Source: Calliopsis andreniformis (lineage: Eukaryota > Arthropoda > Insecta > Hymenoptera > Andrenidae). Taken from it: a stretch of 64,000 bases of DNA. The notes under the pieces are model-generated. The model did no database searches and had not been told where the DNA came from. It was given only the letters and a program-made list of their open reading frames with translations. Each line of letters opens with the position of its first letter. The stretch's first letter is position 1. The position numbers and the translations under genes are program-made. Positions 1 through 10,550 of this stretch are shown piece after piece. The stretch lies in contig NW_027480440.1 in the NCBI RefSeq assembly GCF_051401765.1, positions 3,534,001 through 3,598,000 on the forward strand. Reading direction: 5' to 3'.

Positions 1-3000
1 CTCAATCCTCATTCTTCAATCCTCAATACCCAATTCTCAATCTTCAATCCTCAAACCTCAATCCTCAGTTCTCAATCCTCAATCCTCAATTCTCAGTCCT
101 CAATCGTCAGTCTTCAATCCTCAATACTCAATCTTCAATCCTGAATCCTCAATCCTCAATCCTCAATCCTCATTCTTCAATCCTCAATACCCAATCCCCA
201 ATCTTCAATCCTCAATCCTCAATCCTCAATTCTCAATCCTCAATCCTCAATCCTCAATTCTCAATCCTCAATCCTCAGTCCTGAGTACTCAAACCAGAAT
301 CCTCAAACCTCAGCCCTCATCCTCATTCCTCAATCCTCAACCCTCAGTCCTCCGTCCTCAAACCTCAAACCTCAGACCTCAGACCTCATCCTCAATACTC
401 AATCCTCAATCCTCAATCCTCGACCTTCAATCCTCAATACTCAATCTTCAATCCTCAATCCTCAGTCCTCAAACCTCAATTCTGAATCCTGAATACTCAA
501 TCTTCAATCCTCAATCCTCAGTCCTCAGTACTCTACCATCAATCTTCAATCCTCAATCCTCAATGCTCAATACTCAATCCTCATTCTTCAATCCTCAATA
601 CCCAATCCTCAATCTTCAATCCTGAATCCTCAATGCTCAATTCTCAATCCTCAATCCTCAACCCTCAATATTCAATCCTCAATACTCAACCTTCAATCCT
701 CAATCCTCAATCCTCAGTCATCAATCCTCAATCTTCAATTCTCAATCGTGAATCCTCACTCCTCAATCCTCACTCCTCAATCCTCGTTCCACAAACCTCA
801 ATCCTCAACCCTCAGTCCACATTCTCAATTCTCAATGCTCAATTCTCAATCCTCAATCCTCAATCCTCAGTCTTCAATCCTCAATAATCAATCTCCAATC
901 CTAGATCCTCAATCCCCAATCATCAATCCTTAATCCTCAATCTTGAATCCTCGATACCCAGTCCTCAATCTTCAATGCTCAATGCTCAATCCTCAATCCT
1001 CAATCCTCAGTCCTCAATCCTCAATCCTCAATCCTCAAACCTCAAACCTCAACCATCAGTCCTCGTCCTCAAACCTCATCCCTCAATCCTCCATCCTCAA
1101 TCTTCAATCCTCAATACTCAATCTTCAATCCTCAATCCTCAATCCTCAATCCTCAATCCTCGATCCTCAATCCTCAATCTTCAACCCTCAATCCTCGATC
1201 CTCAATACTCAAACCTCAATCTTCAATCCTGAATACTCAATGTTCAATCCTCAATCCTCAATCCTCAATCCTCAATCCTCAATCCCAAATCCTCAATCCT
1301 AAATTCTCAACCCTCAATCCTCAATCCTCAGAACTCAAACATCAATACTCAACTACCAGTCCTCGTTCTCAATCCACAACCCTCAATCCTCAATCCTCGA
1401 TATTCAATCCTCAATACTCAATCATCAATCCTCAATCCTCAGTCCTCAACCCCCAGTCCTCATCCTCAATCCTCAATCCTCAACCCTCAATTCTCAATCT
1501 TCAATCCTCAATCCTCAATCTTCAATCCCCAATCCTCAATCCACAAACCTCAATAAACAATCTTCAATCCTCAATCCTCAATCCTCAATACTCAATCCTC
1601 AATCATCAATCCTCAATCTCCAATACTCAATCCTCAATCCTCAATCCTCAATCCTCAATCCTCAATCATCAATCCTCAATCTTCAATACTCAATCCTCAA
1701 TCCTCAATCCTCAATCCTCAATTCTCAACCCTCAACCCTCAGTCCTCAGTCCTCAGTCCTCAAACCTCAATCCTCAACCCTCAGCCCTCATTCTCAATCC
1801 TCAATCCTCAACCCTCAATCCTCAATATTCAATCCTCAATACTCAATCTTCAATCCTGATTCTTCAATCCTCAATACCCAATCCTCAATCTTCAACCCTC
1901 AATCCTCAATCCTGAATTCTCAATCCTCAATCCTCAATCCTCAATCCTCAATCCTCAATCCTCAATCCTCAATCCTCAATCCTCAATCTTCAATCCTCAA
2001 TACTCAATCTTCAATCCTCAATCGTCAATCCTCAATCCTCCATCCTGAATCCTCAATACTCAATCCTCAATCCTCAATCCTCAATCTTCAATCCTCAATA
2101 CTCAATCTTCAATCCTCAATCCTCAATCCTCAATCCTCCATCCTGAATCCTCAATACTCAATCCTCAATCTTCAATCCTCAATACTCAATCTTCAATCCT
2201 CAATCCTCGATCCTCAATCCTCAATCCTCATTCCTCAATCCTCAATACCCAATCCTCAATCCTCAATCCTCAATCCTCAATCCTCAATTCTCAATCCTCA
2301 ATCCTCAATCCTCAATCCTCAATCTTCAATCTTCAATCCTCAATCCTCAATCTTCAACCCCAAATCCTCAATCCTCTATCTTCAATCCTCAATCCTCAAT
2401 CCTCAATCTTCAGTCCTCAACACTCAACCTTCAATCCTCAATTCTCAATCCTCAATCCTCAATCCCCAATATTCAACACAAAACCCTCAACCATCAATCC
2501 TCAATACTCAACCATCAATCCTCAATCCTCAGTCCTCAATACAATACCCTGAATTCACAGTTTTCAATACTCAATCTCCATTCTTCAATCTTCAAATCTC
2601 AATCCACAAACATCAATTCTCATCACTCAACCCTCAACAATCAGTCCCCAATCTTCAATCCTCAATCCTCAATCCACAATCTTCAATCCTCAATACTCAA
2701 CCTTCAATCCTCAATCCTCAATCCTCAATCCTAAATGATCAATCCTCAATCCTCTATCACCAATCCTCGATAGTCAATCTTCAATCCTCAATCCTCAATC
2801 CTCAATCCTCAATCCTCACTCTTCAATCCTCAATACCCAATCCTCAATCTTCAATCCTCAATCCTCAATCATCAATTCCCAACCCTCAATCCTCTGTCCT
2901 CAGTCCTCAAACCTCAATCCTCAACCATCAGCCCTCATTCTCAATCCTCAATACACAACCCTCAATCCTCAATATTCAATCCTCAATACTCAATCTTCAA

Positions 3001-3440
3001 TCCTGATTATACAATCCTCAATACCCAATCCTCAATCTTCAACCCTCAATCCTCAATCCTCAATTCTCAATCCTCAATCATCAATCCTCAGACCTCAAAC
3101 ATAAATACTCAGCCCTCAGTCCTCGTCCTCAATCCACAACCCTCAATCCTCAATCCTCAATCTTCAATCATCAATATTCAGTCTTCAATCCTCAATCCTC
3201 AATCCTCAATGTTCAATCATCAATCCTCAATCCTCAGTCCTCAATCCTCAATCCTCAACCCTCAATCCTCAATCCTCAATCTTCAATCGTCAATACTCGA
3301 TCTTCAATCCTCAATCTTCAATCCTCAATCTTCAATCCTCAATCCTCAATATTCAACACACAGCCCTCAACCATCAATCCTCAATACTCAACCATCAATC
3401 TTCAATTCTCAGTACTCTATAGAATATCCTGAATTCTCAT
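1..3440 (+). repeat. 5.3-kb-offset higher-order unit, left copy (truncated by window start)
   Basis: From base 11 this segment matches 5341 onward at offset 5330. The offset becomes 5442 after base 1284, then 5441, 5315 and finally 5308. The changes are a 112-bp segment missing here (16 heptamers), a 1-bp difference in a C run near 1452, about 126 extra bp here in the 1.95-2.2 kb interval (18 heptamers), and one extra heptamer near 3250. Outside these indels the copies differ by scattered single bases, for example C/A near 764-774 against 6094-6104. Its left boundary lies outside the window. Confidence 0.88.
1051..1074 (+). repeat. Phase-slip motif (6-bp unit), representative of a recurrent class
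   Basis: In CAGTCCTCGTCCTCAA the unit TCCTCG is 6 bp, one base short, so the heptamer phase shifts by one. The same context, usually preceded by ACCGTC or AGCCCTC, recurs throughout (for example near 6381, 9752, 10798, 11694, 12207, 13913, 15886, 50940 and 62825). A second slip motif is TCCTCATCCTCAATTC (for example near 10378, 11463, 16512 and 53580). These slips explain why the unit lengths of the large duplications are not exact multiples of 7. Confidence 0.8.
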
Positions 3441-5040
3441 GGCTCAATACTCAATCCACATTATTCAGTAATCAAATCTCATTCCTCAAATATCAATCCT
3501 CAACACTCAATCCTCAACACTCAGTCCTCTCTCTTCAATCCTCCATCCTCAATCCTCAATCCTCAAGCGTCAATTCTCAATCCTCAATCCTCAACCCTCA
3601 ATCCTAAGTCCTCAAACCTCAATCCCGAATCCTCAAACCTGAATCATCAATCTTCAGCCCTGAGTCCTCAACAATCAGTTGTCAATCCTCAATCCTCAAT
3701 AGAACGTCCTCAATTCACAGTTTTCAATACTCAATACTCAATCTGCAATCTTCAGATCTCTATACACAAACATCAATTCTCATCACTCAACCCTCAATAC
3801 TCAGTCCCCAATCCTCAATCTTCAATTGTCAATCCTCAATCCTCAATCCTCAATCTTAATCTTCAATCCTCAATACTCAATCCTCAATCCTCAATCCTCA
3901 ATCCTCGATCTTCAATCCTCAATACTCAATCTTCAATCCTCAATCCTGAATCCTCAACACTCAATCCTCAATCCTCAATCCTCAATCGTCAATCTTCACT
4001 CCTCAATACTCAATCTTCAATCCTCAATCCTCAATCCTCAATCCACATTCTTCAATCCTCAATTCCCTATCCTCAATCCTCAATCCTAAATCCCCAATCC
4101 TCAATCTTCAATCCTCAGTCCCAAATCCTCAATCTTCAATACTCAATCCTCAATACTCAATCCTCAATCCTCAATCTTAATCTTCAATCCTCAATACTCA
4201 ATCTTCAATCCTCAATCCTCAATTCTCAATCCTCAATCCTCAATCTTCAATCCTCAATACTCAATCTTCAATCCTCAATCCTGAATCCTCAACCCTCAAT
4301 CCTCAATCCTCAATCCTCAAACCTCAAACTTCAATCCTCAATACTCAATCTTCAATCCTCAATCCTCAATCCTCAATCCACAATCCTCATTCGTCAATCC
4401 TCAATACCCAATCCTCAATCTTCAATCCTCAATCCTCAATCCTCAATTCTCAACCCTCAGTCCTCAGTCCTCAATCCTCAATCCTCAATCTTCAATCGTC
4501 AATACTCGATCTTCAATCCTCAATCTTCAATCCTCAATCTTCAATCCTCAATCCTCAATATTCAACACACAGCCCTCAACCATCAATCCTCAATACTCAA
4601 CCATCAATCTTCAATTCTCAGTACTCTATAGAATATCCTGAATTCTCATGGCTCAATACTCAATCCACATTATTCAATAATCAAATCTCAATCCTCAAAC
4701 ATCAATCCTCAACACTCAATCCTCAACACTGAGTCCTCTCTCTTCAATCCTCCATCCTCAATCCTCAATCCTGAGGCGTCAATCCTCAATCCTCAATACT
4801 CAACCCTCAATCCTCAGTCCTCAAAACTCAATCCCGAATCCTCAATCCTGAATCCTCATTCTTCAGCCCTCAGTCCTCAACAATCAATTGTCAATCCTCA
4901 ATCCTCAATAGAATATCCTGAATTCACAGTTTTCAATACTCAATCCCCATTCTTCAATCTTCAAATCTCAATACACAAACATCAATTCTCATCACTCAAC
5001 CCTCAACACTCAGTCCTCAATCTTCAATCCTCAATCCTCA
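3240..5040 (+). repeat. Local duplication at 1209-bp offset
   Basis: About 3240-3830 and 4450-5040 are two versions of the same stretch. CTTCAATCGTCAATACTCGA begins at 3281 and again at 4490, and GAATATCCTGAATTCTCATGG begins at 3422 and again at 4631 (offset 1209). Each then continues through a cassette of the TTCACAGTTTTC type (near 3714 and 4923). The two copies are clearly more diverged than the larger duplications in the window: they differ in several variant units, including CAAGCGTC against TGAGGCGTC. This suggests an older event. The stretch between them (about 3830-4450) is ordinary variant heptamers. Confidence 0.8.
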
Positions 5041-5330
5041 ATCCTCAATCTTCAATCCTCAATACTCAACATTCAATCCTCAATCCTCAATCCTCAATCC
5101 TAAATGATCAATCCTCAATCCTCTATCCTCAATCCTCAATACTCAATTTTCAATCGTCAATCCTCAATCTTCAATCCTCAATCCTCATTCTCCAATCCTC
5201 AACACCCAATCCTCAATCCTCAATCCCCCATCCTCAATCCTCAATCCTCAATACCCAATCCTCAATCTTCAATCCTCAATCCACAATCCCCAATTTCCAA
5301 TCCTCAATCCTCAATCCTCAATCCTCAATC

Positions 5331-8300
5331 CTCAATCCTCATTCTTCAATCCTCAATACCCAATTCTCAATCTTCAATCCTCAAACCTCAATCCTCAGTT
5401 CTCAATCCTCAATCCTCAATTCTCAGTCCTCAATCGTCAGTCTTCAATCCTCAATACTCAATCTTCAATCCTGAATCCTCAATCCTCAATCCTCAATCCT
5501 CATTCTTCAATCCTCAATACCCAATCCCCAATCTTCAATCCTCAATCCTCAATCCTCAATTCTCAATCCTCAATCCTCAATCCTCAATTCTCAATCCTCA
5601 ATCCTCAGTCCTGAGTACTCAAACCAGAATCCTCAAACCTCAGCCCTCATCCTCATTCCTCAATCCTCAACCCTCAGTCCTCCGTCCTCAAACCTCAAAC
5701 CTCAGACCTCAGACCTCATCCTCAATACTCAATCCTCAATCCTCAATCCTCAACCTTCAATCCTCAATACTCAATCTTCAATCCTCAATCCTCAGTCCTC
5801 AAACCTCAATTCTGAATCCTGAATACTCAATCTTCAATCCTCAATCCTCAGTCCTCAGTACTCTACCATCAATCTTCAATCCTCAATCCTCAATGCTCAA
5901 TACTCAATCCTCATTCTTCAATCCTCAATACCCAATCCTCAATCTTCAATCCTGAATCCTCAATGCTCAATTCTCAATCCTCAATCCTCAACCCTCAATA
6001 TTCAATCCTCAATACTCAACCTTCAATCCTCAATCCTCAATCCTCAGTCATCAATCCTCAATCTTCAATTCTCAATCGTGAATCCTCACTCCTCAATCCT
6101 CAATCCTCAATCCTCGTTCCACAAACCTCAATCCTCAACCCTCAGTCCACATTCTCAATTCTCAATGCTCAATTCTCAATCCTCAATCCTCAATCCTCAG
6201 TCTTCAATCCTCAATAATCAATCTCCAATCCTAGATCCTCAATCCCCAATCATCAATCCTTAATCCTCAATCTTGAATCCTCGATACCCAGTCCTCAATC
6301 TTCAATGCTCAATGCTCAATCCTCAATCCTCAATCCTCAGTCCTCAATCCTCAATCCTCAATCCTCAAACCTCAAACCTCAACCATCAGTCCTCGTCCTC
6401 AAACCTCATCCCTCAATCCTCCATCCTCAATCTTCAATCCTCAATACTCAATCTTCAATCCTCAATCCTCAATCCTCAATCCTCAATCCTCGATCCTCAA
6501 TCCTCAATCTTCAACCCTCAATCCTCGATCCTCAATACTCAAACCTCAATCTTCAATCCTGAATACTCAATGTTCAATCCTCAATCCTCAATCCTCAATC
6601 CTCAATCCTCAATCCTCAATCCTCAATCTTCAATCCTCAATACTCAATCTTCAATCCTCAATCCTCAATCTTCTATCCTCAATCCTCTTTCTCCAGTCCT
6701 CAACACCCAATCCTCAATCTTCAATCCCAAATCCTCAATCCTAAATTCTCAACCCTCAATCCTCAATCCTCAGAACTCAAACATCAATACTCAACTACCA
6801 GTCCTCGTTCTCAATCCACAACCCTCAATCCTCAATCCTCGATATTCAATCCTCAATACTCAATCATCAATCCTCAATCCTCAGTCCTCAACCCCAGTCC
6901 TCATCCTCAATCCTCAATCCTCAACCCTCAATTCTCAATCTTCAATCCTCAATCCTCAATCTTCAATCCCCAATCCTCAATCCACAAACCTCAATAAACA
7001 ATCTTCAATCCTCAATCCTCAATCCTCAATACTCAATCCTCAATCATCAATCCTCAATCTCCAATACTCAATCCTCAATCCTCAATCCTCAATCCTCAAT
7101 CCTCAATCATCAATCCTCAATCTTCAATACTCAATCCTCAATCCTCAATCCTCAATCCTCAATTCTCAACCCTCAACCCTCAGTCCTCAGTCCTCAGTCC
7201 TCAAACCTCAATCCTCAACCCTCAGCCCTCATTCTCAAGCCTCAATCCTCAACCCTCAATCCTCAATATTCAATCCTCAATACTCAATCTTCAATCCTGA
7301 TTCTTCAATCCTCAATACCCAATCCTCAATCTTCAACCCTCAATCCTCAATCCTGAATTCTCAATCCTCAATCCTCAATCCTCAATCCTCAATCCTCAAT
7401 CCTCAATCCTCAATCCTCAATCTTCAATCCTCAATACTCAATCCTCAATCCTCCATCCTGAATCCTCAATACTCAATCCTCAATCTTCAATCCTCAATAC
7501 TCAATCTTCAATCCTCAATCCTCGATCCTCAATCCTCAATCCTCATTCCTCAATCCTCAATACCCAATCCTCAATCCTCAATCCTCAATCCTCAATCCTC
7601 AATTCTCAATCCTCAATCCTCAATCCTCAATCCTCAATCTTCAATCTTCAATCCTCAATCCTCAATCTTCAACCCCAAATCCTCAATCCTCTATCTTCAA
7701 TCCTCAATCCTCAATCCTCAATCTTCAGTCCTCAACACTCAACCTTCAATCCTCAATTCTCAATCCTCAATCCTCAATCCCCAATATTCAACACAAAACC
7801 CTCAACCATCAATCCTCAATACTCAACCATCAATCCTCAATCCTCAGTCCTCAATACAATACCCTGAATTCACAGTTTTCAATACTCAATCTCCATTCTT
7901 CAATCTTCAAATCTCAATCCACAAACATCAATTCTCATCACTCAACCCTCAACAATCAGTCCCCAATCTTCAATCCTCAATCCTCAATCCACAATCTTCA
8001 ATCCTCAATACTCAACCTTCAATCCTCAATCCTCAATCCTCAATCCTAAATGATCAATCCTCAATCCTCTATCACCAATCCTCGATAGTCAATCTTCAAT
8101 CCTCAATCCTCAATCCTCAATCCTCAATCCTCACTCTTCAATCCTCAATACCCAATCCTCAATCTTCAATCCTCAATCCTCAATCATCAATTCCCAACCC
8201 TCAATCCTCTGTCCTCAGTCCTCAAACCTCAATCCTCAACCCTCAGCCCTCATTCTCAATCCTCAATACACAACCCTCAATCCTCAATATTCAATCCTCA

Positions 8301-8750
8301 ATACTCAATCTTCAATCCTGATTATACAATCCTCAATACCCAATCCTCAACCTTCAACCCTCAATCCTCAATCCTCAATTCTCAATCCTCAATCATCAAT
8401 CCTCAGACCTCAAACATAAATACTCAGCCCTCAGTCCTCGTCCTCAATCCACAACCCTCAGTCCTCAATCCTCAATCTTCAATCATCAATATTCAGTCTT
8501 CAATCCTCAATCCTCAATCCTCAATGTTCAATCATCAATCCTCAATCCTCAGTCCTCAATCCTCAACCCTCAATCCTCAATCCTCAATCTTCAATCGTCA
8601 ATACTCGATCTTCAATCCTCAATCTTCAATCCTCAATCTTCAATCCTCAATCCTCAATATTCAACACACAGCCCTCAACCATCAATCCTCAATACTCAAC
8701 CATCAATCTTCAATTCTCAGTACTCTATAGAATATCCTGGATTCTCATGG
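5331..8750 (+). repeat. 5.3-kb-offset higher-order unit, right copy
   Basis: This is the partner of the segment at the window start. It holds 112 bp near 6614-6725 that the left copy lacks, and lacks about 126 bp that the left copy has. Its right part, from about 8170, is also the start of the 6134-bp tandem unit, so duplications of different age overlap here. Near 8870 it carries CTGAGGCGTC, which is shared with 4771 and not with the colinear site near 3563. That indicates exchange between non-allelic copies. Confidence 0.87.
6273..8321 (+). other. Longest open frame of the window (682 codons), judged non-coding
   Basis: This frame starts at a TTG; its first ATG is at 6312. It encodes imperfect copies of SSILNPQ, the translation of three consecutive heptamers. 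There is no signal peptide, membrane segment or recognisable domain, and composition does not change across the frame. Other + frames overlap it with the same peptide vocabulary (for example 6305-6562). In the left copy of the same unit, the equivalent frame stops at 1302 because a 112-bp indel shifts it onto a CCTAAAT unit, so the frame is not conserved between copies. I read it as a by-product of the repeat and not as a gene. Confidence 0.9.
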
Positions 8751-9910
8751 TTCAATACTCAATCCACATTATTCAATAATCAAATCTCAATCCTCAAACA
8801 TCAATCCTCAACACTCAATCCTCAACACTCAGTCCTCTCTCTTCAATCCTCCATCCTCAATCCTCAATCCTGAGGCGTCAATCCTCAATCCTCAATCCTC
8901 AATCCTCAATCCTCGATCTTCAATCCTCAATACTTAATCTTCAATCCTCAATCCTGAATCCTCAACACTCAATCCTCAATCCTCAATCCTCAATCGTCAA
9001 TCTTCACTCCTCAATACTCAATCTTCAATCCTCAGTCCTCAATCCTCAATCCACATTCTTCAATCCTCAATTCCCTATCCTCAATCCTCAATCCTCAATC
9101 CTCAATCCCCAATCCTCAATCCTCAATCCTCAATCCTCAATCCTCAATCTTCAATCCTCAGTCCCAAATCCTCAATCTTCAATACTCAATCCTCAATCCT
9201 CAATCCCCCATCCTCAATCCTCAATCCTCATTCTTCAATCCTCAATACCCAATCCTCAAACTTCAATCCTCAATCCCCAAACCTCAATTTCCAATCCTCA
9301 ATCCTCAATTCTCAATCCTCAATCCTCAGTCCTCAGTCCTCAAACCCCAATCCTCAACCCTCAGACCTCAACCTCATTCCTCAACCCTCAACCCTCAGTC
9401 CTCCGTCCTCAAACCTCAAACCTCAGACCTCAGGCCTCATCCTCAATACTCAATCCTCAATCCTCAATCCTCAACCTTCAATCCTCAATACTCAATTTTC
9501 AATCCTCAATCCTCAGTCCTCAAACCTCAATTCTGAATCCTGAATACTCAATCTTCAATCCTCAATCCTCAGTCCTCAATACTCTACCATCAATCTTCAA
9601 TCCTCAATCCTCAATGCTCAATACTCAATCCTCATTCTTCAATCCTCAATACCCAATCCTCAATCTTCAATCCTGAATCCTCAATGCTCAATTCTCAATC
9701 CTCAGTCCTCAATCCTCAATCCTCAATCCTCATATCTCAATCCTCAACCGTCAGTCCTCGTCCTCAATCCTCAATATTCAATCATCAATAATCAGTCTTC
9801 AATCCTCAATCCTCAATCCTCAATCCTCAATCCTCAATCCTCAATCCTCAATCCTCAGTCCACAATCCTCAATCCTGAATCTTCAATCATGAATCCTCAA
9901 TCTTCAGACC

Positions 9911-10057
9911 TCAGTCCTCAACAATCAGTTGTCAATTCTCAATTCTCAATACAACATCATCAATTCACAGTTTTCAATACTCAATACTCAATCTGCAATC
10001 TTCAAATCTCTATCCACAAACATCAATTCTCATCACTGAACCCTCATAACTCAGTCC
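9911..10057 (+). repeat. Cassette 1 (TTCACAGTTTTC type), representative of about 43 copies
   Basis: This is a stretch of about 130-150 bp in which heptamers are strongly diverged but still spaced by 7: GAATATC, CTCAATT, CACAGTT, TTCAATA, then TGCAATC, TTCAAAT, CTCTATC, CACAAAC, ATCAATT, CTCATCA. By eye the TTCACAG or TTCACTG core lies near 2552, 3714, 4923, 7868, 9964, 12479, 12808, 16100, 18614, 18943, 22741, 23460, 23679, 24399, 24877, 28687, 29407, 29882, 31616, 33801, 34281, 36017, 38735, 40737, 41456, 41832, 43568, 46286, 48103, 49038, 50227, 51475, 52580, 53168, 55815, 56143, 57753, 58383, 58788, 59990, 60926, 62115 and 63363. It often includes an EcoRI site (GAATTC). A related form reads CTCATGG in place of the core (3438, 4647, 8745, 31340 and others). 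Confidence 0.85.
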
Positions 10058-10431
10058 ACAATCCTCAATCTTCAATCCTCAATCGTCAATCCTCAATCCT
10101 CAATCCTCAATCTTCAATCCTCAATACTCAATCTTCAATCCTCAATCCTCAGTTCCCAATCCTCAATCCTCAATCCTCAATAGTCAGTCTTCAATCCTCA
10201 ATACTCAATCTGCAATCCTCAGTCCTCCATCCCCAATCCTCAATCCTCAATCCTCAATACTCAGTCATCAATCCTCGATCTTCAATACTCAATCCTCAAT
10301 CCTCAATCCTCAATCCTCAATCCTCAATCCTCAATCCTCAATCCTCATTCCTCAAACCTCAATCCTCAGCCCTCAGTCCTCATCCTCAATTCTCAATTCT
10401 CAATCCTCAAACCTCAATCCTAAATCTTCAA

Positions 10432-10550
10432 TCCTCAATAATCAATCTCCTATCCTAGATCCTCAATCCCCAATACTCTATCCTTAATCCTCAATATTCA
10501 ATCCTCTATCCCCAGGCCACAATCTACAATCCCCAAAGCTCAATAATCAA
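10432..10550 (+). repeat. Cassette 2 (CCTAGATCC type), representative of about 43 copies
   Basis: This stretch of about 118 bp reads in 7-bp steps: TCAATAA, TCAATCT, CCTATCC, TAGATCC, later CCAATAC, TCTATCC, TTAATCC, and near its end CCAGGCC and CCAAAGC. The CCTAGA core lies, by eye, near 900, 6230, 10454, 10622, 11034, 11537, 13619, 16588, 16756, 17168, 17671, 19753, 20640, 21589, 25699, 26586, 27535, 32734, 32943, 33264, 37135, 37344, 37665, 39267, 39693, 40014, 44684, 44893, 45214, 46816, 47242, 47563, 48508, 51987, 53657, 53825, 54377, 54880, 56948, 59130, 59451, 60396 and 63875. It is rare in the first 10 kb and frequent afterwards, so it was amplified in later units. Some copies stop after the CCTAGA part and lack the CCAGGCC end. 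Confidence 0.83.

Noticed and set aside
9911..10057. Cassette 1 as a transposon or retroelement fragment inserted in the satellite
   Set aside because: It parses into 7-bp units in register with its flanks, and has no terminal inverted repeats, target-site duplication, poly-A tract or recognisable coding remnant.
10432..10550. Cassette 2 as a tRNA-like gene or promoter element (because of CCTAGATCC and CCAGGCC)
   Set aside because: No cloverleaf pairing is possible in a nearly G-free strand, no A or B box is recognisable, and it also resolves into heptamers.
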